IMG/VR virus record: IMGVR_UViG_3300046002_002810
Coordinates: 1-28,363 of that record
Strand: one strand, 5' to 3'
Length of the DNA stretch: 28,363 bases
Source of the DNA: a virus
A model generated the notes under the pieces. It saw nothing but the letters and a program-made list of their open reading frames with translations, had not been told where the DNA came from and searched no databases. The translations under genes and the position numbers were made by a program. This document shows positions 1-7,895 of this stretch, in pieces (the first letter of the stretch is position 1; each line of letters begins with the position of its first letter).

Positions 1-727
1 CAGACAATACCAAATCAATGAAGTACCGGTGTCCTCCAGGAGCAGCATAGTTATAACTTCCTTGAGCATTATCAAGTAAACTTTCATATCCAGCATCATC
101 AGATGTAACAGTAGATTCTAATACATCAAAACCTATACGATATGTTGGAGAAAATGTATATTTATCTAGAACTATAGTTTGTGTGTCACATAATACAAAA
201 TAACCATTTATGTAATATACACCTTTTTTAACAGAACAAGTGGAACCAAATCCAATGGCTGCAACATCTGAAGAAACTGTAATACCAGTATAAATTCCAT
301 CTAATGATTCTAGTTCGGCAGATATAGCAAATTTATTTGTTACTGTATCAGATGCCGTTTTTGTATAATTAACAAACAATGTGGCTAGGTCTGTATCAGT
401 TGCAGCGGTAGCATGAGCAACCTGTGCTTCAATACCAGTTCCAGTCTTAATGGTCAATCCAATTAAAACCGCAACATCATTAAGATTACCTATATCAGCT
501 AATTTTACATAATCAACCTTAGAATTAATAGAAAATTCACCTGGAATTACAACTGTACCATTTTTAAAAATATGGTCGCCTTGTTTTTTAATTTGATCTT
601 GAAGAATCGTTTGAAATTGATTTAATTCTCTAGCTTGAACTGCAACAGAAGGTCTAAACAAAATAGAATAAAATTTGTTGTTTTCATCGAAGTCGTTGAA
701 ATATGGTTCAGTGTTAAAATCAAGCAT
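1..727 (-). CDS. DUF4815-type virion structural protein (partial, C-terminus off window)
   Basis: An open frame runs from an ATG at 727 to the left edge without a stop, giving about 242 residues of the N-terminal part. It opens MLDFNTEPYFNDFDENNKFY and continues with a segment like FRPSVAVQARELNQFQTILQ. I recognise this opening as the DUF4815 domain of T4-like cyanophage and pelagiphage structural proteins; the exact role in the virion is not known to me. An AGGA ribosome binding site lies about 10 bases upstream, and a late promoter box (759-766) sits at the end of the preceding gene. It is the last visible gene of the leftward baseplate/tail module. The true length and stop are outside the window. 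Confidence 0.75.
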   Translation of the reverse strand, partial: MLDFNTEPYFNDFDENNKFYSILFRPSVAVQARELNQFQTILQDQIKKQGDHIFKNGTVVIPGEFSINSKVDYVKLADIGNLNDVAVLIGLTIKTGTGIEAQVAHATAATDTDLATLFVNYTKTASDTVTNKFAISAELESLDGIYTGITVSSDVAAIGFGSTCSVKKGVYYINGYFVLCDTQTIVLDKYTFSPTYRIGFDVLESTVTSDDAGYESLLDNAQGSYNYAAPGGHRYFIDLVLS

Positions 728-758
728 TTTTATTTTATCCTAAAATATGTTATTTGAT

Positions 759-766
759 TATTTATT
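759..766 (-). promoter_or_regulatory. T4-type late promoter box AATAAATA
   Basis: On the minus strand the sequence reads AATAAATA and overlaps the TAA stop (765-767) of the upstream 704-residue gene. It matches the NATAAATA late motif of T4-like phages (TATAAATA in T4). A start site about 6 bases downstream would give a leader of roughly 25 bases holding the ribosome binding site of the DUF4815-type gene. Inferred from motif and position only. Confidence 0.55.
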
Positions 767-2879
767 AAAAATTTATTACGGTTCTTAAAATTGCAGCTGC
801 TCCGCTAGTAGCAACAAACGATGATTCATTATCGATGAACAATAAATCTCCAGAATATTTATCCACAGTTGGAGGTGTTATTGTAGATGCTATAAAATAA
901 ATACCAGAACTTTTAATAAATTGCATACCCGAAGAAGGTATGCCATTGTCTAGTGGTATAAGCAAAATATCTGCTGATGTAATGGAAACCACCCTAAATC
1001 TATATGTAATAGAATTTGAATTTGTTGTTATAATATCATCTGCAGATATGCTTGGATTAATAATTGCTGTCGCTGTAATCTTCCAACAAGTTGATGAAAA
1101 ATTAGATGTTAAATGTGTTGAATCTTTATATCTTACAGGATCTTTTATTATTCCTACTTGTCTATAATCATTTGATACAGATAACCCTTGATTCTTATTA
1201 TCAGACAATTTAGAATAAAACATTAATGAACGAGAATATAATTGGTTAATAGAATCCTTACCGAGTCCACCAAAAGGAGATGTTATAACTCTTGCCACTG
1301 CTCCAGCACCCGTTGTATCTGTAATTACAACATTTGCCCAATTATAATTAGAGCCTCTATTAACAATATTGATATTAGTGATATGGCCACTAACAACAGT
1401 AGCAGTAGCTGTGGCACCAACGCCATCGCCCATAATTAATATAGATGGAGATGCGTAGTTGTATCCACCAGATACTATTTTTACACTGCAAATATTACCA
1501 GATACTGTTGACACCTCAATTTGTGCTTGGTTAGAATATTGTTGAATTCCAGTAAATATTGTTGCTGATATATTTGCACCAGCGCCAGCGCCAATTATAG
1601 TAAAGTTTGCATATGAATATCCAGTTCCAGCACCATTAACCTGAACACCTGTCAGTTTTCCTCCTGTAATTAATGGCGTTAATGAAGCATTTATACCATC
1701 ACCATTTACAGCGATAGTTGTTTCTAAGTTACAAACTACAGAAGCAGTTCCTAGAACATAGGTTGAACCTACAGTTGTTCCTGGATACGTTCCACCAGTA
1801 GTTCCGCTAACAGTTACTGTGTATATAAAACCATTATAATAGTAGGTTTGTCCAGTAGCAATTGCAGTATTAAGAGGCAATTCTTGCGAAGAAGAAAGAT
1901 ATCCATCTCCGGCATTATCAATAAACACACCGATAATACTACCATTTGCGCTGTACTGATTTTGGTTAGCAGTATATACTGGCATATAATTAGAAGTAAG
2001 AAATTTACTACTTGCAGGTATACTTGCCATATATTTCCAAGTATAACCATCTGCTGTAGAAAGATATCCAGAAGATATTCCAGTCGGTGCTATAGTTGAT
2101 AATGCACCATCATTATTATCAACACAAACATAGATATTATATCCATAATGAACATAATAATTAGTATCTTCTAATTTTTGGGCACCGTTCACGCCATTTG
2201 TAATTACTGCAATGGCTCCTGCGGCACCAGAAGAAAAAGTAACACTAGGAACAGTTGTATAACCATATCCTTTATTAACCATTGTGGTTGAGATGATCTT
2301 TTGGTTGTTTACACCAGAAGTTCCTACTAAACAAGTAGCAGTTGCTTGTATACCAACACAAGTTAAAACTGCGCCACCATGAACGTAATCTGTTCCTATT
2401 ACCCCTAGTAATACGGAGTTACTTGAACCAGTAGTCCCACCAGTTTTAACTGTATATAAACTACCACTATAGAAATACTGATAATTTGCTATAATAGCTA
2501 AAGATGTAGGAACTATAATACCAATTGTAATTGTAGGAGCGGATGGATATAATGATCCACCAGATACTAAATCTAATCCATGAATTTCCGAAGAATATTC
2601 GTCATCATATAAATCATAAGTAATTCCAGATATCCAATTTACCCTAGGAACAACATAAGATATATCAGATGGTGCAATTTCTTTAAATGCTATAATTTCA
2701 TTTCGGCAATCTTTTTCATATGCTCTTGAATCAATTACTATTGATGGATTTGGCTCACTTAACCAATTTAAAGTTTGGCCAACAAAATAATAATACCTAG
2801 TAGAACGAGATAATATTTCTTTATAGATACCATCAGCAAATGAATTGTGTGCAGCAGTTTTTAGTAATGAATTTGCCAT
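765..2879 (-). CDS. Large baseplate/tail structural protein with glycine-rich beta repeats
   Basis: 704 residues, start ATG at 2879. The N-terminal ~100 residues form a distinct domain (SRSTRYYYFVGQTLNWL, then an IVIDSRAYEKDCRNEIIAFK segment) that I associate with baseplate-linked structural proteins of marine T4-like phages. The middle (~110-530) holds repeated glycine-rich beta units of the type GxGYxxxPxVxIxGxGxGAxAxA, for example GGYNYASPSILIMGDGVGA and GYGYTTVPSVTF, as found in trimeric phage fibres and baseplate appendages. The C-terminal ~150 residues are non-repetitive. No enzymatic motif is visible. It follows the 154-residue virion gene by 10 bases and precedes the DUF4815-type gene. 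Its place suggests a peripheral baseplate or short-fibre part, but no T4 gene number can be assigned safely. Confidence 0.7.
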   Translation of the reverse strand: MANSLLKTAAHNSFADGIYKEILSRSTRYYYFVGQTLNWLSEPNPSIVIDSRAYEKDCRNEIIAFKEIAPSDISYVVPRVNWISGITYDLYDDEYSSEIHGLDLVSGGSLYPSAPTITIGIIVPTSLAIIANYQYFYSGSLYTVKTGGTTGSSNSVLLGVIGTDYVHGGAVLTCVGIQATATCLVGTSGVNNQKIISTTMVNKGYGYTTVPSVTFSSGAAGAIAVITNGVNGAQKLEDTNYYVHYGYNIYVCVDNNDGALSTIAPTGISSGYLSTADGYTWKYMASIPASSKFLTSNYMPVYTANQNQYSANGSIIGVFIDNAGDGYLSSSQELPLNTAIATGQTYYYNGFIYTVTVSGTTGGTYPGTTVGSTYVLGTASVVCNLETTIAVNGDGINASLTPLITGGKLTGVQVNGAGTGYSYANFTIIGAGAGANISATIFTGIQQYSNQAQIEVSTVSGNICSVKIVSGGYNYASPSILIMGDGVGATATATVVSGHITNINIVNRGSNYNWANVVITDTTGAGAVARVITSPFGGLGKDSINQLYSRSLMFYSKLSDNKNQGLSVSNDYRQVGIIKDPVRYKDSTHLTSNFSSTCWKITATAIINPSISADDIITTNSNSITYRFRVVSITSADILLIPLDNGIPSSGMQFIKSSGIYFIASTITPPTVDKYSGDLLFIDNESSFVATSGAAAILRTVINF

Positions 2880-2889
2880 TTGTATTCCA

Positions 2890-3354
2890 TTAATTTATTG
2901 TAAGAGTCCAGATAATTGCTAATCCATCAGTTGATAACAGAGGTATAGAACTAAATGTCGTTCTACAAACCATTGTACCACCAGTCAATTCAGTAAACAT
3001 ACCTGCTTCTGTAACATTACCCGCAGTTCCTGTAAACGAGGCGGATACAGTAATAATATTTGTTCCTGCTGAATGAGTAATACCAGATACTGGAACTCTA
3101 ACACCCAAACCAGACGCTAAATCTGTATCTGCTATAGTTGGTGTTGTAGTTGATGTACCAAATCCAACATGAGAAATGAGTTTTCCTTCTTGGGTTGAAC
3201 CAGATAGCAACCCAGCAACTCTTGCAGCAATGTGATTTTTACCTGTAGTTACAACTAGATTTTTGATATTTGTTTCGTATTTAAAGTTACCATCTTTATC
3301 AGTAGCTCTAAGTATTACGTCACCAGTTATTCCTATATTATCATTTAGAATCAT
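2890..3354 (-). CDS. Small virion structural protein, baseplate/fibre associated
   Basis: 154 residues, start ATG at 3354 with AAGGA upstream. It is Thr/Gly/Ser rich and probably all beta. Recognisable phage-structural phrases are HVGFGTSTTTPTIADTDLA near residue 63 and an EAGMFTELTGGTMVCRTTFS segment near the C-terminus, ending in alternating hydrophobics (IIWTLTIN). Proteins with the pattern 'GFGTGTTTPxxxDT...EAGxF...GGTLxxRTxF' are common small virion proteins near baseplate or fibre genes; the function is not established. It lies 17 bases after the gene ending at 3372 and 10 bases before the 704-residue gene, so the two are probably co-transcribed. Confidence 0.65.
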   Translation of the reverse strand: MILNDNIGITGDVILRATDKDGNFKYETNIKNLVVTTGKNHIAARVAGLLSGSTQEGKLISHVGFGTSTTTPTIADTDLASGLGVRVPVSGITHSAGTNIITVSASFTGTAGNVTEAGMFTELTGGTMVCRTTFSSIPLLSTDGLAIIWTLTIN

Positions 3355-3368
3355 TATCGTTCCTTTAT

Positions 3369-3376
3369 TATTTATA
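3369..3376 (-). promoter_or_regulatory. T4-type late promoter box TATAAATA
   Basis: The minus strand reads TATAAATA, the exact T4 late -10 consensus, overlapping the TAA stop (3372-3374) of the upstream gene. The ATG of the next gene at 3354 is close, so the leader would be only about 9-12 bases and would barely include the AAGGA. The motif is perfect, but its use as a promoter is uncertain because of this spacing. Confidence 0.45.
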
Positions 3377-4781
3377 CTACTGTGACTAAAGTATTTCCGT
3401 CTTCGGTTATTATTTGGTCAGAGCTTTGAGTTATTACGTTATATATACGGTCTAATGATGAAACGCTAATAGTTCCTATAGTAGAATTAATATCAAATAT
3501 ATTATCTATATTATATTCACCAAATAATTCAGTTCCTGTCGGATGCACCAAGTTCTTAATAATAGATTTATAAGATTCAAATATCTTATCTAATTGTATA
3601 ACATAGGAGAATGCTTGATAATATTTACTGTCCTGAACGTAAATTGTATCATCTAAGAATCCGTCGCTGTTTTTATAATATCCAGGATATTTTGCAATTG
3701 AACCCAATTGAATAGAAATAATAGCATAATCAGTAGGATCTACTATCGCTTTTGATGGTGCATTAGCAAAAGAACGAACAATACTTCCAACATATGTACC
3801 ATCAACATACAAACCACTACCAGGTGTAGATGCATAGTTATAAAAACTCAACAAACCCTGATCGGTTAATTGGTCTATAGAATCTGATATAGTAGCACTT
3901 AATGATGGACTTGAACCAGTAATTGTAAAATAGTTCTGAATTAATGCTGATAAATTTGTTGTTGCTAATATACTTGTAGTAAATGATGTAGGATATCCTA
4001 TACCAAAATTAATAAATTTAGCAACTTTGATACCACCTTGGCTATCTACAGATTCTATTTTTATAACAGAACCAGAACCAGAACCAACAATATCATATGT
4101 CTGTCCTACTTTAAAGTTCTTTCCTGGTTGATCTATTCTTAATGTAGATGTGGTTGCAATAATCACACCAGTGAATATTGTAGAATAGTTTAATAAATCA
4201 CCAATATTAAATGTACCTGTAAATCCACTTAATAGGAAAAATTCATAAATTCCAGCAACGGCTGTTGGTTCATAGCTATCAATGAATACTTGTATTTTCT
4301 TTAGGTTATTTCTATCTGTTGAAACAATATTAATAGTCTTGCCTAAAACATTCTCTGGTAATCCAACATTAACTTGAGCAAATACCGAAATCCGCTGTAT
4401 CCATTTACCATCAGATACTCTAAGCATTTGTGTAGCGGGATACAGAACCTCAATTTCTTTATTGTATAATAATCTAAACAATAATTTATAAGAGGCTTCC
4501 GTACCCTTTGAAATATATAATTCTTTTATTTTTGGGAGAAGAAACCTATCATCTACTAAAGTGGTAGGAAAGTTTAATGCCAACTCACTTTTAAAATATC
4601 GAATAAATGAATCTAGTGTATTGTCAATATCGCCTAGTTTTTGAAAGTCGGTAATAACTTGCGTTTCCAAATACTCATAATATGCTTCTACAAAAGAAAC
4701 AAACGTCTGGTAATCTTCCCGAACGAATTCGGGAAATTGTGCAGATACTAACGAAGATATTTTTGGTTTATTAGAAGCCAT
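3372..4781 (-). CDS. Baseplate wedge-like structural protein downstream of gp6
   Basis: 469 residues. The start ATG at 4781 overlaps the gp6 stop in TAATG, so translation is probably coupled. The N-terminus (KISSLVSAQFPEFVREDYQT, then FVSFVEAYYEYLETQ) matches a conserved opening of proteins next to gp6 in cyanophage-type T4 relatives. Residues ~50-125 are helical with a segment LFRLLYNKEIEVLYPATQML. The rest is mostly beta, with a glycine-rich repeat around FKVGQTYDIVGSGSGSVIKI. In T4 the gene after gp6 is gp7, a wedge protein of over 1000 residues. This protein holds the corresponding position but is much shorter, and I cannot show homology. A structural role in the wedge is inferred from context and coupling. 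Confidence 0.65.
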   Translation of the reverse strand: MASNKPKISSLVSAQFPEFVREDYQTFVSFVEAYYEYLETQVITDFQKLGDIDNTLDSFIRYFKSELALNFPTTLVDDRFLLPKIKELYISKGTEASYKLLFRLLYNKEIEVLYPATQMLRVSDGKWIQRISVFAQVNVGLPENVLGKTINIVSTDRNNLKKIQVFIDSYEPTAVAGIYEFFLLSGFTGTFNIGDLLNYSTIFTGVIIATTSTLRIDQPGKNFKVGQTYDIVGSGSGSVIKIESVDSQGGIKVAKFINFGIGYPTSFTTSILATTNLSALIQNYFTITGSSPSLSATISDSIDQLTDQGLLSFYNYASTPGSGLYVDGTYVGSIVRSFANAPSKAIVDPTDYAIISIQLGSIAKYPGYYKNSDGFLDDTIYVQDSKYYQAFSYVIQLDKIFESYKSIIKNLVHPTGTELFGEYNIDNIFDINSTIGTISVSSLDRIYNVITQSSDQIITEDGNTLVTVV

Positions 4782-6610
4782 TATATTCTACTTGTAGTAA
4801 AGGTGTAATTTTTACCGCCTCTTAAATCTCCAGAAGCTGACTTATCAGAAATAACATTAACCACCAAATCATCGTTAGATATTTGTACAATTTGGGTTAA
4901 TGCAGAAACTACATCATTTGAACTTGGTTTAACATACAAATAGAGAGTATCACCAATAATAGAGGTTATTCTCAAATTCTTAAATTTAATAATTCCTTTA
5001 GCATAATCAACAGTACCAATATTTGTATTGATAGTTACTCTAATATTGCTATTATCAATATAGAACAATTGCATAGTTCCCAAACCATCATCAGTTAGAT
5101 AGTTTATATACGAGTTTTCTGCAATGTAGAAACCAGAACTCAATACAACATCTTCTTTTGCTCCAGAGTAATATATTGGATTTATCAAGTTGACACTATA
5201 TTCAGCAATAATATTGTATTTTGGGTCTACTGATATTTTTAATGTAACTGTTGTAATGTTACTAACAATTGACTCTTCTGAATTATCAATCAATTTACTA
5301 ACTTTTGAATATCTAAAAACACCATCAAATCGTTGTAGTTCGGTATAGTCATAATTTAATATAGTATCTGTTACTATATTTTTTATATCATTGCTTGTAT
5401 GAATTGTGTTTAATTCATTATAATAAACTGTTGTTTTTACAACAACATCAATATATGTTGCATCTACTATTTCTGGTATTACAGTAAGAACATTTTTATT
5501 TGGAAGAATTGTATTTAAAATGTAATCTTTTTGATAAGATGTTAATAATTCACCTGATTGAGGTTTTATAGATATAAAGGTTTTACCATATACAGGAGGA
5601 GTATTATCTTCGCCACCCCAAACAGATACTGAATGGGCTTCAGGAAAATTAGAGTAAATCAGAGCAACATAGTCATTAGCAGTCACGCCTCTATTTTGGG
5701 CTTGATAAGCTCTAGGTGCATTAAACCTAATTGATTCAATATCTTCTGAATTAGCACCACCAGAGGCTTTAGAAGTAGTAACTATTATAGGTGGTGCTGT
5801 CACTCCTACAGGTAATGTACCAGAATATGAGAATAGTTTAGCACCGTTCGGAGCATCTAAACTTGATACGCTATAGTTTATAATAACAATATTTCCATTT
5901 GATAATGCGGTACCTATAATACCATTTCCAAAAGTTAATTCGTATAAACCATTATCAATTTCTTTTACCCAATATACATTAGATGTACTATCAACATTTA
6001 CAATATTATCGGCTAAAGTGTAAGTTGTTATATTAGATGATCCAATACTTTCTTGTACTTTTACTGTTACAGTAGATAAATCAGCAAATTGGTTTGGTAT
6101 AATATATTGTACACCAGAAGCAACTGTATATTTGCTAACCAATTGATTAGTTTTTTCAATTAACTCTACACCTGTAAACGTATGAGTTAATGCAGTGCCA
6201 ACATAATATAATGCTGAACTATTATAAAAAGTATATGATACACCATTCACACTAGTTGTAAATGGAGACCCAACTGCAACTGCCATAGGAGCAGTACCAG
6301 TTCTAGTAAAAGTTATATTAACCGTTGCTTTTGCGCAAGCAGCAGATTTTGGCATATAGCCAAGTTCTTTTGAAATTGATACAACACTGTTCCTTTTTCT
6401 AGCAGAATCAAGGAACATTTCATTGATTGATAGATTATTATAAATTGCATTATAATGAGTATTATAAGTTAATATATCTAACAATACAGATAAACCAGAT
6501 CCATCAAAGTCGTAATCTGAAAATACGGACTGTCCCTGCAAGAATTCTTTGAGTCCTGATTTCTGAGAATCAAAATCTAATGCAGTATAATTAATTTTTT
6601 TAGATGCCAT
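4781..6610 (-). CDS. 6: Baseplate wedge subunit gp6
   Basis: 609 residues, close to T4 gp6 (660). The start at 6610 overlaps the gp25 stop (TAATG). The N-terminal part carries the gp6/gpJ-like signature: YTALDFDSQKSGLKEFLQGQ, then SGLSVLLDILTYNTHYNAIY and the NEMFLDSARKRNSVVSISKELGYMPKSA region at ~65-95. Further on, a RGVTANDYVALIYSNFPEAHSV segment (~310-330) is typical of the gp6/gpJ-like baseplate fold. In T4, gp6 forms the dimer ring that joins the six wedges around the hub and drives the hexagon-to-star change. The gp25-gp6 adjacency matches the T4-like core order. Confidence is high from both sequence and synteny. Confidence 0.92.
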   Translation of the reverse strand: MASKKINYTALDFDSQKSGLKEFLQGQSVFSDYDFDGSGLSVLLDILTYNTHYNAIYNNLSINEMFLDSARKRNSVVSISKELGYMPKSAACAKATVNITFTRTGTAPMAVAVGSPFTTSVNGVSYTFYNSSALYYVGTALTHTFTGVELIEKTNQLVSKYTVASGVQYIIPNQFADLSTVTVKVQESIGSSNITTYTLADNIVNVDSTSNVYWVKEIDNGLYELTFGNGIIGTALSNGNIVIINYSVSSLDAPNGAKLFSYSGTLPVGVTAPPIIVTTSKASGGANSEDIESIRFNAPRAYQAQNRGVTANDYVALIYSNFPEAHSVSVWGGEDNTPPVYGKTFISIKPQSGELLTSYQKDYILNTILPNKNVLTVIPEIVDATYIDVVVKTTVYYNELNTIHTSNDIKNIVTDTILNYDYTELQRFDGVFRYSKVSKLIDNSEESIVSNITTVTLKISVDPKYNIIAEYSVNLINPIYYSGAKEDVVLSSGFYIAENSYINYLTDDGLGTMQLFYIDNSNIRVTINTNIGTVDYAKGIIKFKNLRITSIIGDTLYLYVKPSSNDVVSALTQIVQISNDDLVVNVISDKSASGDLRGGKNYTFTTSRI

Positions 6611-7002
6611 TAGCGAGTTCTCTCTAATATTAGATCAAGTGTTATAGGGTTTAATGTATTTAAAATAGTAAAGTAAATTGAAACATATACCGAATTATTA
6701 TCTGGCGAAACATTGATAACCACATCATTTAAGAAAACTCTTGGTTCGTGGTTATTAATTAAATCAGTAATAGTTCGTTGCAGGGTAATTGTCAATAGTG
6801 GAGTTGCTAAATCAAACAATAAACCATTAATAGGAGAACCTATTTCAGAATGGAACGGTCTTTCGTAGTTTTGAGTTAGTACCAAATTTTTAACAGATGC
6901 CTTAATAGCATCTGCATCATATCTAATATTAATATCGCCAGTAACTGGATGTGCAGTAAAGTTTAAATCCAAATCCGAAAAGGTTCTAGTAGTTCTTGCC
7001 AT
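6610..7002 (-). CDS. 25: Baseplate wedge subunit gp25
   Basis: 130 residues (T4 gp25 is 132), start ATG at 7002 with GGAATATTAAG just upstream. It carries the gp25/gpW signature: DLDLNFTAHPVTGDINIRYD, then VKNLVLTQNYERPFHSEIGS with NGLLFDLATP, and the conserved EPR triplet in INNHEPRVFLNDVVINV (~84-100). gp25 is a core wedge protein that links gp6 and gp53 to the sheath start and is shared by contractile injection systems. It is first in the gp25-gp6-(3372-4781) set, joined by one-base TAATG overlaps. A late promoter box lies at 7027-7034. Confidence 0.95.
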   Translation of the reverse strand: MARTTRTFSDLDLNFTAHPVTGDINIRYDADAIKASVKNLVLTQNYERPFHSEIGSPINGLLFDLATPLLTITLQRTITDLINNHEPRVFLNDVVINVSPDNNSVYVSIYFTILNTLNPITLDLILERTR

Positions 7003-7026
7003 CTTAATATTCCATTTATATTCTAT

Positions 7027-7034
7027 TATTTATT
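7027..7034 (-). promoter_or_regulatory. T4-type late promoter box AATAAATA before gp25
   Basis: The minus strand reads AATAAATA, sharing bases with the TAA stop (7033-7035) of the preceding 120-residue gene. The predicted start site near 7020 leaves a leader of about 18 bases that includes the gp25 ribosome binding region. It matches NATAAATA; motif and position only. Confidence 0.55.
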
Positions 7035-7395
7035 ACCCATATACCCACGCTGTACCATTATAAAATACTGGTGCTGTAACTGCACCTGTTGTTGATACTG
7101 CCCCTAGATAGGTAGGTGATGTTTGACCATTAGTAACATAAGCTCTCATACCTACTACACCAGTTGGTAATGTGGCTATTGTGTATCCTAGAGTTTTTAT
7201 AGGGCCAGCAACATCTAGTTTAACAGCAGGACTAGCGGTTCCTATACCAACAGAAGTTGCAGTATTTAATACAGAATTAACTACTTGAGTCGGAGTTGCA
7301 CTTTTTGTTGAACCACCAGATACTAAAGGCAATACATCTGTCGAAGGTGTTATAGATACAACTGCTGTTAAATCTGATATTTTTACATTTGCCAT
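7033..7395 (-). CDS. Small fibre-like virion protein
   Basis: 120 residues, start ATG at 7395, two bases after the upstream gene. The N-terminus (KISDLTAVVSITPSTDVLPLVSGG in outline, followed by TKSATPTQVVNSVL) is a motif widely found at the start of phage fibre and virion proteins. Residues ~48-65 (VGIGTASPAVKLDVAGPI) are the 'GIGT.SPxxKLdVxG' motif common in tail fibre shafts. The C-terminus ends in AVTAPVFYNGTAWVYG, also a fibre-end type phrase. At 120 residues it is far shorter than a whole fibre, so it may be a fibre tip, a baseplate decoration or a reduced fibre. Late expression as part of the gp48-to-7033 set is inferred. Confidence 0.6.
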   Translation of the reverse strand: MANVKISDLTAVVSITPSTDVLPLVSGGSTKSATPTQVVNSVLNTATSVGIGTASPAVKLDVAGPIKTLGYTIATLPTGVVGMRAYVTNGQTSPTYLGAVSTTGAVTAPVFYNGTAWVYG

Positions 7396-7397
7396 TT

Positions 7398-7580
7398 TTA
7401 TTCCTTGATTTTATTTAATTCTTGGTCTATTAACTGTTCTAATAATGTTTCAAAAGTGAAACCTGATGTAAGTGTCAAGTATCCATTATCAGACAAAAAT
7501 GATGCTTTTTGCATAGCATTTTCATATGTTCTTTCATCTGGAACTGGTTTATAGTAAAATTTGTTGTCATGTGTCTCCAT
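7398..7580 (-). CDS. Small conserved-context protein, function unknown
   Basis: 60 residues, acidic and helical, start ATG at 7580, two bases downstream of the PAAR gene stop and two bases before the next gene. Sequence features: an N-terminal DNKFYYKPVPDERTYENAMQ stretch, a short central LSDNGYLTLTSGFTF, and an amphipathic helix FETLLEQLIDQELNKIKE at the C-terminus. No membrane segment, cysteine or known motif. Tight packing between PAAR and the fibre-like gene on the coding strand supports a real gene. It may be a small baseplate or chaperone protein, but nothing in the sequence proves this. Confidence 0.55.
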   Translation of the reverse strand: METHDNKFYYKPVPDERTYENAMQKASFLSDNGYLTLTSGFTFETLLEQLIDQELNKIKE

Positions 7581-7582
7581 AA

Positions 7583-7888
7583 TTATCCACCTGCAAATAC
7601 CGTACTAGATCCTGAAGTAATAGCACCAGAATCTGCTGAATCTCCTAACCTAGCAATAGCAATTCCATCTACAAATACTGAAGAAGAACCAGCATTTATA
7701 CTCACAGAATGAGGTACACATGAATCGCCAACCTTTGTGGTGTGTATAGTAATAGCATCGCCTTTTCTACAAGCCCCAATTCCATCTACAAATACTGTAG
7801 AAGAACCTGCAGATGTAGTAGTTGTCGTGTCACATAAATGTCCTGTACTTACTGTATCAGTTCCAGATTTTCTTGCTACTGCTGCCAT
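7583..7888 (-). CDS. 5.4: PAAR-repeat spike-tip protein (T4 gp5.4-like)
   Basis: 101 residues (T4 gp5.4 is 97), start ATG at 7888. It shows the PAAR pattern: an N-terminal VARKSGTDTVSTGHLCD, then GSSTVFVDGIGACRKGDAIT, a central PHSVSINAGSSSVFVDGIAI with ARLGDS, and a final SGAITSGSSTVFAGG. The three 'S(S)TVFVDG' repeats build the small cone, and the H and C residues (GHLCD, CVPH) are in place to hold a metal. PAAR proteins cap the beta-helical spike of contractile machines and sharpen it for outer-membrane piercing. It lies 7 bases after the needle gene, matching T4, where 5.4 caps gp5. Confidence 0.92.
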   Translation of the reverse strand: MAAVARKSGTDTVSTGHLCDTTTTTSAGSSTVFVDGIGACRKGDAITIHTTKVGDSCVPHSVSINAGSSSVFVDGIAIARLGDSADSGAITSGSSTVFAGG

Positions 7889-7895
7889 ATATCAC

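Noticed and set aside
2892-2899. AATAAATT as a late promoter for the 704-residue gene
   Set aside because: The last base does not match and the ATG is only about 13 bases away, too close for a start site and ribosome binding site.
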